This document shows positions 16,401 through 25,400 of a DNA stretch of 64,000 bases, in pieces (within the stretch, counting starts at the first letter, position 1; each line of letters starts with the position of its first letter). The stretch is from [Clostridium] viride DSM 6836. GTDB taxonomy: Bacteria; Bacillota; Clostridia; Oscillospirales; Oscillospiraceae. The position numbers and the translations under genes are program-made. The notes under the pieces were generated by a model. It did no database searches, had not been told where the DNA came from, and saw only the letters and a list, made by a program, of their open reading frames with translations. The stretch lies in the NCBI GenBank assembly GCA_000620945.1, contig KK211198.1, positions 854,120-918,119 on the forward strand, written 5' to 3'.

Positions 16401-19047
16401 ATTCCACAAGGCCGTATTTCACTTTAATTCTGTCCAACTTCTCCAGCATCGGCACGGCCGCAAACCATAGGATGATGGCCGTGGCCGCTCCGTGGACTAA
16501 ATCCATTGGTAGCCCCGTTACATAGTAAGCTAGTACGATCTTCCACGTAATCGTTTGAGACCAGATGAGCAGAGAGGCTGGATTCATAATGCCGCCATAG
16601 ATGAGAACGGCACAAAGTCCTCCAAACACCGCCAGCGAAACACGGGTTCTCCGTAACAGCCCTTTTCGGAAGAGGATGCCAGCCAGGAAACCAATGATCC
16701 CCATGGCAAACATTTGCCATGGTGTCCATGGTCCTTGGGAAAACAGGACATTTGAGGCAAGCATGGTCAGCGCACCAACCAGAAATCCCGTTTCTCCTCC
16801 CAAGGCTACCCCCGATATGACGACAAGAGCCAAGATGGGCTTGAACTGGGGCAGCATAAACATCAACGCACGTCCTGCCACTCCGAGGGCACAAAGCACT
16901 GCAATAATCACCAGTTCTCTTGCCTGGGGTTTTCTCCCTTCAAAAATTAGGAAGAAGGGAAGCATGCACTCCAACATGACTAGTAGTGAGATGAAATAGT
17001 ACTTGTTCCCCGAAAAGTAAACGATGCCAACGTATAGGGTCAAGGGGATGAGAAGGAGAATGAGGACGGCCGCCAGAAGGGTTCGTTTCGGAAGGGTACT
17101 CTTTTCTTTCGGAGTTTGGATTGCCGTGGGTGGAGCCACCGACCGGCGACCAACCGCCGCTGCCAGCACCAATAGCGACGCAAGCAGAAGTACATAAAGA
17201 TAGAAATACTGGCTGCCAAAGCCCGCTTCCAAGCCATTCTGACCAACGAGAGCCGATAGATCCGAGATTTTGATGGCACGATAAAACAGGAATGCCGCAA
17301 GTGCTGCCGCCAGCACGGCGATGCCTTTTCGCCACCATGGCAGTTTCTTTGGTTTGGCCGAGACCGTGTGCTCCTCTGGTTCTGGCAAGGGCTCATCCTC
17401 AGTGGGCAGTTCCGCTTCTTCTGGGAGCTCCCCCCGGCAGGTGGAGATCACATCCTCCACGGTAATCGCCTCTTTGAGTAAGCCCCGTGCCATGCGGTTT
17501 GCAGCGGTGGTATAAAAGCTGTTTCCACTGAAAAAGCTCCGCGGTTCCCCTTCGGTCACAATCGTTCCTTGAAAGAATAGCGCGCAGCGGTGCGCATAGT
17601 GCGCGCAAAATTCAATGTCATGGCTGACCATGAGGATGGACACCCCTCGCCGCAGCAAAACCTGAAGAATTTCGGCAAACACTCTCTTAAACTCGGCGTC
17701 CAAACCCTTTGTTGGCTCGTCCAACAAAAGCACATCCGGATCGAGCAACAAAACCTTTGCCAAAGCGGCCCTCTGCTGTTCTCCGCCCGATAAGTCATAG
17801 GGGTGACGATCCAGTAGGCTCGTGAGTCGGCACAGGGTGACGACCCGAGCAAGCTTTTCCACTTGCTGACTTTGGGATAAGCCTTTGCCTTGTAACACCT
17901 CATACAGATCTTCTCGAACCGTTTTCTTTAGGAACAGTGTCTGGGGGTTTTGGGGCAGATATCCCAGACTACCCTCCACTTGCAGCTCTCCACGATACGC
18001 CTTTCGGAACCCTGCCAGCAAGCCAAGGCAGGTGCTCTTTCCGGTGCCGTTTCCCCCCAGTAAAGCCAGAAATTCGCCCCTATGCAGCGTCATGGTCAAT
18101 CCCTGAACCACATCGGGTAAATTCTTTTCGTATTTAAACCACAAGTCTTTGGCGGAGATCAGGGCCTTTTCTTCCACCATTTTTGGCTTCGTGGTCGCCA
18201 CTTCCGTGAGAGGGTGCTCCTTGGCATAGCCGCGAAGCCAAGCCTTTCCCTCCCGTACCGTGATGGGACACCGCTCCCTGGTCTCCACGCCTGCCCAAAT
18301 GCGCATGGGGGTCGGCATAGCCAGAAACATGCCATGTTGTGTTTGCCGTAGTTTCTCCCCTACGTCAGCCGGGCTGCCCTCGCAGAGAATCCTTCCGTCC
18401 TCCATCACGGCAACGCGGGACGCAAGGGGGAAGGCATCCTCCAATCGGTGCTCTGTAAGGAGAATGGTCGTTCCGAGTTCACGATTAATCTTTCCCACCG
18501 TCGCCAAGAAATCGGACGCCGCGATGGGATCAAGTTGGCTGGTGGGTTCATCTAAGATCAGGACAGAAGGCTGCATGGCCATAATTGAGGCCAGGTTGAG
18601 CAGTTGTTTTTGCCCCCCGGATAAGTCCGTTACGTTTTTATGGAACCAGTTTTGAATCCCAAAAAAGCTGGCCATCTCTGCAACCCGTCGGCGTATGGTG
18701 GGGGTATCCAAGCCCAAGCTCTCGAGCCCGAAGGCCAGTTCATGCCATACCTTATCGGTGACGATTTGATGCTCGGGACTTTGCATCACAAAGCCAATCT
18801 TTGCACTCTGTAATCTCTGATCCATCGTGTCAATTGGTTTCCCCTCAAACAGGATGTCACCTTCTCGCTGCCCATGGGGGGCAAGGACCGATTTAAGTTG
18901 CCGGAGCAGGGTTGACTTTCCACAACCGGATGGACCGCAAAGCAGCAAACACTCTCCCGGTTGTACGGAAAGGCTTAGATGATCAATGGCTCTTTTCCTC
19001 TGTTCGGGGTAGGAGAAGCTTAGATCGCGGATTGCAAACGTTTCCAC
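16399..19047 (-). CDS. ECF transporter: two ATPases fused to an S component
   Basis: This single polypeptide of 882 residues contains ATPase 1 (about 1-240: GPSGCGKST, LSGGQKQ, LILDEPTSQLD), ATPase 2 (about 310-545: GGNGTGKST, LSGGEQQRAAL, LLLDEPTKGLD), and a membrane part from about 570. The last 190 residues resemble an ECF substrate-binding S component (ARELVIIAVLCALGVAGRAL, then GGETGFLVGAL). ECF importers are usually made of separate A, A', T and S subunits, so A-A'-S in one chain is unusual. GTG 19047 is chosen because GGGAGG lies 7 bases upstream and the ATPase fold begins directly after it; the longer frame is only ecfT in another phase. It overlaps ecfT by 28 bases. The cobalamin riboswitch upstream implies corrinoid import. 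Confidence 0.88.
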   Translation of the reverse strand: METFAIRDLSFSYPEQRKRAIDHLSLSVQPGECLLLCGPSGCGKSTLLRQLKSVLAPHGQREGDILFEGKPIDTMDQRLQSAKIGFVMQSPEHQIVTDKVWHELAFGLESLGLDTPTIRRRVAEMASFFGIQNWFHKNVTDLSGGQKQLLNLASIMAMQPSVLILDEPTSQLDPIAASDFLATVGKINRELGTTILLTEHRLEDAFPLASRVAVMEDGRILCEGSPADVGEKLRQTQHGMFLAMPTPMRIWAGVETRERCPITVREGKAWLRGYAKEHPLTEVATTKPKMVEEKALISAKDLWFKYEKNLPDVVQGLTMTLHRGEFLALLGGNGTGKSTCLGLLAGFRKAYRGELQVEGSLGYLPQNPQTLFLKKTVREDLYEVLQGKGLSQSQQVEKLARVVTLCRLTSLLDRHPYDLSGGEQQRAALAKVLLLDPDVLLLDEPTKGLDAEFKRVFAEILQVLLRRGVSILMVSHDIEFCAHYAHRCALFFQGTIVTEGEPRSFFSGNSFYTTAANRMARGLLKEAITVEDVISTCRGELPEEAELPTEDEPLPEPEEHTVSAKPKKLPWWRKGIAVLAAALAAFLFYRAIKISDLSALVGQNGLEAGFGSQYFYLYVLLLASLLVLAAAVGRRSVAPPTAIQTPKEKSTLPKRTLLAAVLILLLIPLTLYVGIVYFSGNKYYFISLLVMLECMLPFFLIFEGRKPQARELVIIAVLCALGVAGRALMFMLPQFKPILALVVISGVALGGETGFLVGALTMLASNVLFSQGPWTPWQMFAMGIIGFLAGILFRKGLLRRTRVSLAVFGGLCAVLIYGGIMNPASLLIWSQTITWKIVLAYYVTGLPMDLVHGAATAIILWFAAVPMLEKLDRIKVKYGLVE

Positions 19048-19838
19048 TTCATATCCTCCCTTACATTGAGTATCACCGGCGTGAGGCAGAGCGATGCATA
19101 GATGATTAGAAAGCTGATGGAAAAGGGGTTCACGGCAAATCCACTGACGGTGGGAAAATAGTGAAACCCAAAGCCTCCGGCCAGGTAACCCGCGCCCACA
19201 AAGCCTCCGCAAAAGAGCAGCCAAATGAGGGCATATTGATCCCGCTCGTCCACGTGGTAGATGGAAAAGGCCGTGCGCCCTGGAAGTCCGTATCCCCGGC
19301 TTTTCATGCTGTCGGCGGATTCAATGGCATTCTCCAAGCTCCACGTGATTAGGACAGAGAGGATCGTGACCCCGCATTTCAATCGTTTGAGCAGGCTCCC
19401 GCTGGAAACGTCCCTTCCCATACAGCCCATGGCATCGGATACGACTTGAAGCTGCGCTTTGAATCTTGGAACAAAGCGCAGCGCCATGGAAAGCAGTAAA
19501 CTAAGGGCAGGGATCACACGCCCAAAGAGGTAAATAAATTTATCCGAGGTCATGACCGCCGTGTAGCAAGTAAACCAGGTGATGACGGCTGCCAGCATCC
19601 CCGCACTGGCCAAGCCATACAGGATGCTTTCCAGCGTCAGCGGATTTCCACTGGGAAGGTAGCTTAGTATTGTGGCCCCCTCATGGTTAAAGGCTGGATT
19701 AAGAAGCGCAGCCATGATCATCATAGGCAGCAGGATACCAATACTAAAGCGGATCGCGTTCTTCCCGTTTAAATACATCGCATAGCAAAGGGCCGAGCCC
19801 AGAGAAATCAGCAAGCTGAAGGGATTCATCATGATCAT
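19020..19838 (-). CDS. ecfT: ECF transporter transmembrane subunit (EcfT/CbiQ)
   Basis: The protein has five to six membrane helices and the cytosolic coupling motif SADSMKSRGYG(L)PGRT, the EcfT/CbiQ signature that contacts the ATPases. The first ATG in frame is 19838, but the same frame upstream to 19922 encodes SSYHPLVNFLYFGLVLLFS, the conserved EcfT N-terminus. No ATG, GTG or TTG exists between there and the stop at 19925-19923. Either a near-cognate start, or a frameshift from the overlapping ATG at 19928, or a sequencing error is involved. The gene couples to the fused A-A'-S protein. Function is secure; the true 5' end is not. Confidence 0.85.
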   Translation of the reverse strand: MIMMNPFSLLISLGSALCYAMYLNGKNAIRFSIGILLPMMIMAALLNPAFNHEGATILSYLPSGNPLTLESILYGLASAGMLAAVITWFTCYTAVMTSDKFIYLFGRVIPALSLLLSMALRFVPRFKAQLQVVSDAMGCMGRDVSSGSLLKRLKCGVTILSVLITWSLENAIESADSMKSRGYGLPGRTAFSIYHVDERDQYALIWLLFCGGFVGAGYLAGGFGFHYFPTVSGFAVNPFSISFLIIYASLCLTPVILNVREDMKWKRLQSAI

Positions 19839-19965
19839 AGAAAACAGCAGTACCAGCCCAAAGTAAAGAAAGTTTACTAAGGGGTGATAACTGGAAAAGG
19901 TATCGTTTGAACGCGTAGCACATCACATCCATTCTAGGGGTTCCTGCCAACATAGGAGTCTTACG

Positions 19966-20772
19966 TTAGCTCTTCTGATCTAATAAGGTTTGACCTCCGC
20001 CCACGTCCTCTCCCAAGTTACAGGTAAAGACCCAGCGAATGACGTCACCGTCTTTGGGTTGGTAGCGGCTGCAGCCATAGTTCGGGAACCAATCGTTCAC
20101 CTGATACATCCACCCGGAGAGTTCTCCTGCGTCAAATTCATACAGATTGGCGATTCCCTCAATATAAGAACTGTTGTAGATGGGTGTGTTCTCATACTCC
20201 ATGTGAATTTTCTCTTGCTTTGTTACTCGTTGCAAGAGGTTAAAGACGCTTTCCCCTTCATAGAAGGTAAGCTTTTTTGGCGCTAGGACCCATCCGTCTG
20301 CCGGTACCAAATCCTTCTTTTCCGAAGACAGGCGATCCAAATTATTGAGGAGAGTTTCGCAAGAAATGGAGATGGTGCAACTTAACTCCTTGGTTCCGGT
20401 GGCCTTAGCTTGTGGCTCCACGGGAGCAGGTTTGGCAGCTGCTGCAGCAGGCTGCTCCTTTGGTTGAGGCGTTTGCACACTGGTCTTGCTTCCCTTCCCG
20501 TTTGGCACTTCGGGAGTGGATTGATTCCCTTGTTCGGTCTGTCCCGCTTGCAGGGTGCCTTGACCTTCGCTTCCATTCGAAACAGGTAAGCCTTCGGCGT
20601 TGGGTCCTACTGCATCCAAAGCTCCTACGCTAGCGGCAGGGGCATTTTGGAGGGCATCGGACATCAGAGCATCCGACGAATGCCCGCCATCCCAAACGGC
20701 ATAGGCCACCGTCAGAAGCAAGAGTGCACAAATTGGCAGGATGATCTTCCACTGATTCTTGTTCCACCACAT
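19966..20772 (-). CDS. Membrane-anchored DUF4430 (transcobalamin-like C-terminal) protein
   Basis: The product has about 268 residues. An N-terminal uncleaved-looking membrane helix (about 8-26) is followed by a roughly 100-residue Ala/Pro/Gln/Gly linker. A C-terminal DUF4430 domain spans about 130-255, with the core YEGESVFNLLQRV, LSGWMYQVND and YQPKDGDVIRWVF. DUF4430 is related to the beta domain of transcobalamin and intrinsic factor, which caps bound B12. I infer a membrane-tethered corrinoid receptor feeding the ECF importer. ATG 20772 is better spaced from AAGGAG than ATG 20778. It begins 11 bases after the barrel-protein gene ends. Confidence 0.82.
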   Translation of the reverse strand: MWWNKNQWKIILPICALLLLTVAYAVWDGGHSSDALMSDALQNAPAASVGALDAVGPNAEGLPVSNGSEGQGTLQAGQTEQGNQSTPEVPNGKGSKTSVQTPQPKEQPAAAAAKPAPVEPQAKATGTKELSCTISISCETLLNNLDRLSSEKKDLVPADGWVLAPKKLTFYEGESVFNLLQRVTKQEKIHMEYENTPIYNSSYIEGIANLYEFDAGELSGWMYQVNDWFPNYGCSRYQPKDGDVIRWVFTCNLGEDVGGGQTLLDQKS

Positions 20773-20783
20773 TAGCATACTCC

Positions 20784-22430
20784 TTACAGCAGGTTTGCCC
20801 TGCTCAACAAATTGTAGAGCATTTGTGCAATCTCAGCACGCAGAATGGGACGCGTGGGTTCTATCCTGAGATCATTGGGGTCAAGGATATGCTCCTGATA
20901 GCAGAAGGCCATGCCCTCTTTGGCCCAGCTGGAGATGGTCATATAGTCGCCAAAGGGTGCCAAGGCATCCCGCATTGCGGTGGGATTCATGGTGGTATCC
21001 ATGCCGCACAGCTTGGCCGCTCGCGCCACCATAATGGCAGCTTCCTGTCTTGTGATCGTGCCGTAGGGGTTGAAGTTCTGATCCCCCACACCACCCACGA
21101 TTCCATAGCGGTATGCGGTTCCCACGAAGGGAGCATACCACTGGTCTGCGGGGACATCACGGAATAAGTTGTCGGGCTTGGGTTCCAGTCCCAATGCTTT
21201 GACAACAATGGTGGAAAACTCCGCCCGAGTCATACTTTGATCAGGGCAAAAAAGACCATTCGGGGTTCCGCTAATGATGCTTCTTCGGGCAAGGGTCTCG
21301 ATTGCCTCACGCATACTATGCTGCGTAATATCTTGAAAGGTTTTCTCGGGCTGGGTCAGGGGCATTTTTTTCACATCTACATGCTTTCCGGAAAGTCCAA
21401 CGGTGCCTCCCTTGGCTCCAAAGACCTGAATTGCCACGTCAGTCATGCAATATAGACTGGGCTTCCCTTCTGCCGCCCGCAGTGCGGAAACCAAGGCGTA
21501 GAAGCCCTGTTCGGAGGCCATTTGGCTGGAGCCGGAACCGGCCGACATGTGAAGAAAACTTCCGGTTTTCTGTTGGTAGCTAAGCAAATTATCAAGGAGG
21601 GTCTTCCCTTGCTTCACAAAGCGCGGATCGTTGAGGTCAATTCCCAGTTCTCCCAGAGCAACGATCACCTGCACCACACTTTCTGCATTGCTCGTTCCCC
21701 AAGAGGCGTAACCTCCATCGGCTTCCTGCCGCTTGGAAAGGCAACTAAGAGCTCTTTCTGTAGCCGCTTTGACCTTGTCTTGCGTTTGATAGTTTGAAAG
21801 TGCTTGCAGCACCATACCTGTGACATCCGGATCTGAAGGGTTGCTTCCCCCTCCGCTTCCATTGAGGCTCCAACCACCGTCTTCGAGCTGTCGGGAAAGA
21901 ATATCGTCCACGTACATCTGACGGGTCGCCTGTTTGCTTGCATTGGCATTGACCGGCATCGCATAATTTCCACAATCCAAAGCGAGAAGTGCCCAGATGG
22001 GACCGTTGATGCCCTGCCAAATTGTCTTTTCAAAGTCGCCCAATGGGGTCAGCAGATTGTAACCTGCTACATTTTTGGGATCGGCACCTATGGCAGTCAG
22101 CGCGAGGATAATCCTGGAATATTCGGTATACTTTTTCTCATGCAAGGTGCCCTGGTTGGCCTTTACCTCAGCTGCCACCGCAGCATAGTAGTCCTCCCAA
22201 TAGGCCTGCGGTATAGGAAGCCCACTTCGTGCCAGCCCTACTATGGCCCATTCGCCGCCGATGCTACCGATCTTCGGTGTCTTGACTGTCGTTTGCAAAT
22301 AGGATGCACTGCTTATCAGGGCGTCCCTTAGGCTTTCCTTGCTTACCAGGGCAAGTGCTTGCGTCGAAAGCGCCAACGTAAGAGCGACTGTCATGACAAT
22401 GGCTAAAATTCGTTTTTGTACGCCTTTCAT
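20784..22430 (-). CDS. SLH-anchored alpha/alpha-barrel (prenyltransferase-like) protein
   Basis: The 548-residue product has a signal peptide (about 1-27, ending QALA). A region of alpha-hairpin repeats typical of prenyltransferase/terpene-cyclase-type alpha6/alpha6 barrels spans about 30-340 (GGWSLNG, DPDVTGMVLQAL, ADGGYASWG, SEQGFYAL). Three SLH repeats follow from about 370 to 548. The cyclase catalytic DxDD motif is not seen. The N-terminal domain of transcobalamin/intrinsic factor has this fold, and the gene lies between DUF4430 genes under a B12 riboswitch. I infer the alpha-domain half of a corrinoid-binding receptor held in the S-layer. A prenyltransferase activity is unlikely for a secreted protein. 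Confidence 0.82.
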   Translation of the reverse strand: MKGVQKRILAIVMTVALTLALSTQALALVSKESLRDALISSASYLQTTVKTPKIGSIGGEWAIVGLARSGLPIPQAYWEDYYAAVAAEVKANQGTLHEKKYTEYSRIILALTAIGADPKNVAGYNLLTPLGDFEKTIWQGINGPIWALLALDCGNYAMPVNANASKQATRQMYVDDILSRQLEDGGWSLNGSGGGSNPSDPDVTGMVLQALSNYQTQDKVKAATERALSCLSKRQEADGGYASWGTSNAESVVQVIVALGELGIDLNDPRFVKQGKTLLDNLLSYQQKTGSFLHMSAGSGSSQMASEQGFYALVSALRAAEGKPSLYCMTDVAIQVFGAKGGTVGLSGKHVDVKKMPLTQPEKTFQDITQHSMREAIETLARRSIISGTPNGLFCPDQSMTRAEFSTIVVKALGLEPKPDNLFRDVPADQWYAPFVGTAYRYGIVGGVGDQNFNPYGTITRQEAAIMVARAAKLCGMDTTMNPTAMRDALAPFGDYMTISSWAKEGMAFCYQEHILDPNDLRIEPTRPILRAEIAQMLYNLLSRANLL

Positions 22431-22478
22431 TCTTAACTCCTCTCAAACAATTGCTACGAAATGATACCATAGTTTTCC

Positions 22479-25400
22479 TTATGGTACAATGGTATTGGAA
22501 AAACGCATTAAGAGCGTGGCCACCTCGGCACGGGTTGCGGTGTCCTTCGGGGCCAGAATTTTCTCGCTTCGCCCTGCCAGAAGTCCTTCTGCATTGGCCC
22601 ACCCCAAGGCATCCTGCGCCCAAGAAGAGATCTGTCCGGCATCCTGATACCCTGCTAAATCCTTTGGATTTTTCAAAGAGTACTGCTTGAGTTTGGCATA
22701 GTTTCGCAGAATGGTGGCGAGCTCTTCTCGGGTAATCGGATTGTCAGAGCCAAAGCGTCCGTTTCCATACCCGGAGACAATCGTATGGTTCGTTGCCCAG
22801 AGTACGGCATCGGAATACCAATCATCTGCGGAGACATCCGTGTATGGATTTGATCCCGTGACCGCTGGCTTTCCTTCCATGCGGTAAAGAACTGTGACCA
22901 GCATGGCCCGGGTCATACTTTGGTCAGGGGCAAAGGTTCCGCTGCTCACCCCGTCCATCCAGCCCCTACCGAGGACGAATGCAACGGCATCCTGATACCA
23001 GGCAGTTTCTCCCACATCGGTAAACTGCGTGAAAGGCTCCTTGGTGACGATAAAGGTGGACAAGTGTTTGGTGTTCAGCTTCGCAAAGAGTGTCCCACCT
23101 TGCGCGACGGTTTCGCTCCAAGTATACTCCGGTTTTTGATGCTCAGAAAGAAGGATGCTTTTATAGCGTTTCCCCGCTTCAAAGCTCTTATCATTTGGTA
23201 ACGGAATCAAGAGGGTGATGGCATTGCCGTTAAACTGAGTCAATGGGGTTTGATCCGCCCAGAATTTCACTTCCAGTATGGCAGATCCTTGTAGATTTAC
23301 TCCGTCCAGCGCCACCTCAGAGGCCACCTTTTTCTCAATGGTAAGTCTAAACTCACCTCTGCCACTCTGCGTTTCCAGAGAGGACAGGACTTCCTGGGGC
23401 ATTTGCACGCAGCCTTGGGGTGTCTCCACCGTGAGGGAGAACCCTTTCTCAGACGCTAGCAGGGAAAGGGTCGAACCGGGCAAGGATACGTCTGCTGTCT
23501 TGAGTACTTCTCCCGTTTCGACGGCAATGACAAGACGGTTCGCTCCACTCTTTTGCATGGCAGAAACAGCCTCACGCATCTGGCTTTCGTTAACGCTCGC
23601 ACGGGCAATTCCACGTTCCACCTGTACGGATGGTTTGACGGTTTGAACATCCGAATTGGGTTTTAGTTCCGTGGGACCCCCATTCCACGGCTCATAGCTT
23701 TCATAATCCTTTTCTTTTGTATAGTCATCGCTATAGGACCATATCACGGTATCCCCGTTTTTGAGTACGCGCTGTTCATAGCCTGAATTGGCAATCTTTC
23801 CATTGTGACGATACATCCAGCCACTGTTCGGGCCGTTGGTGAATTCCTCCAGCCAAGCTCCGCTGCTGGGATTTTTAATCTTCGTAATATAGTTATCGGG
23901 AGCGGAAAAATCAATGCCCCGATTGTACAGCATCAAATCCGTGAGATACTTGACCGTCGATCCCGTTGGGACTTGGAGCGTGGTCGTATCGATCCAAACC
24001 TGCTCCTGATGCTTCCCGCTATTACTATGATCCACATCTCCCATCAGTTTAAAACTCACTTGAATGATGTTTTCTACCGGCTTACTATCTGCCCTGGTGA
24101 GGGTGAGTGTATACGTATGGTTGACGCTTTTATCGGTGGATTGAACGGTGATCGCAAACAGATTCTTCCCGGTTGCAATGGGGATCGCACTGCTTTGGAC
24201 TCCGCTTTTGACGGAAATGGGCGCAGAGAGCGTTCCGCCGCTGATTTGAATGTCCGCCTCGGGATGGAAGCTTTGCAGCTTCAGCTTGACGCTGGAAACA
24301 TTTTGTGCCAGTTCAAAGTTCACCTCGTCTTTAGTCGACGGGTTCTTTTTGATGTCCCCCGGGGTCACAGTCACGTCTGACAGCAAGGCATTCTTCGCCG
24401 GGTCTCCCCCACCATAGGCACGGATGGTATAAATCACCGGCTCCATTTTTCCACTTTGCACCACAACGCGGGCCATACGGGTGCCATCGGCAGAAAGCAT
24501 CATCCGGGTGCTGGCACTTCCTGTAAACACGGCGTTGTTGACCACGATATGATCTCCCGCCTTTCCCACGGCGGACAGATCCAGCATGGAAATGGACGAA
24601 TCGTTTAGATCCACTTCATAGTACCGGTTGTTTTCTTGTGCCGTTGGAACGGTGGCGGGTGAACCCAGAATCTCTTTCCCGTTGACGGTTAAGGATTGAA
24701 GACCCGGCGTGACCCCTACTTCTGCGCTCTCTGCCTTGGTTCGCGCAATGGTTCCCACTTCGGTGGACATAGGCCCGAAGCTGGAACTATAATCCACGGC
24801 GGTTTGGAGACGAATGAACTTGATCCCATCGATCTTCACCGGTTTTCCGTCTTGATCCACCGCCCACATCAAATCAAAGCCATCGCCTATGGCATTGACA
24901 TGGTCGGCACTATAAATCTCTCCGGGGATTCCCGTGACGTAATCGTCTTCCTCTGCATACAGTTTTTGGGAGCAGCTGTGCACATCGCCATAGCCATACA
25001 CCGGCTCGAGTTTTCCCACGGACAACAAGCCGTCCTTAGTGGTTCCGGCAATTTGAATGGCCTCGATCGTTTCCTTGCCCAGCAAGGTGGCGGGAACCCC
25101 TTGCTTCGTGGTCAGTTCGTACTGCATGGAACCGGCTAGGGTATACCAGGTCGTTCCATCCTGAGAAACCATCACGTTTCCAGGTTCCGGTGCATAGCCA
25201 AAGTTATTGCCATAGAGGATAAAATCAACGCCAAAGGGATTCTTCGGATCGTTCATAATCGGCTCATCAAAGGAAAAGGTCATATACCCGCCAAAACCAC
25301 CCAGCGAGGCAAAGCGATACCACGCGGTTTTTCCTTCATAGATAAACTGAAAGGCGGACAAATCTGTATTGGAAACGCCGCCTTGCCCTGGGTGGTAATC

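Noticed and set aside
19048-19224. N-terminal extension of the ECF fusion protein
   Set aside because: It is ecfT coding sequence read in another frame; the ATPase fold and ribosome site support GTG 19047.
20784-22430. True terpene cyclase or prenyltransferase
   Set aside because: The barrel protein is secreted, SLH-anchored and under a B12 riboswitch, and no catalytic DxDD motif is seen; a binding role fits better.
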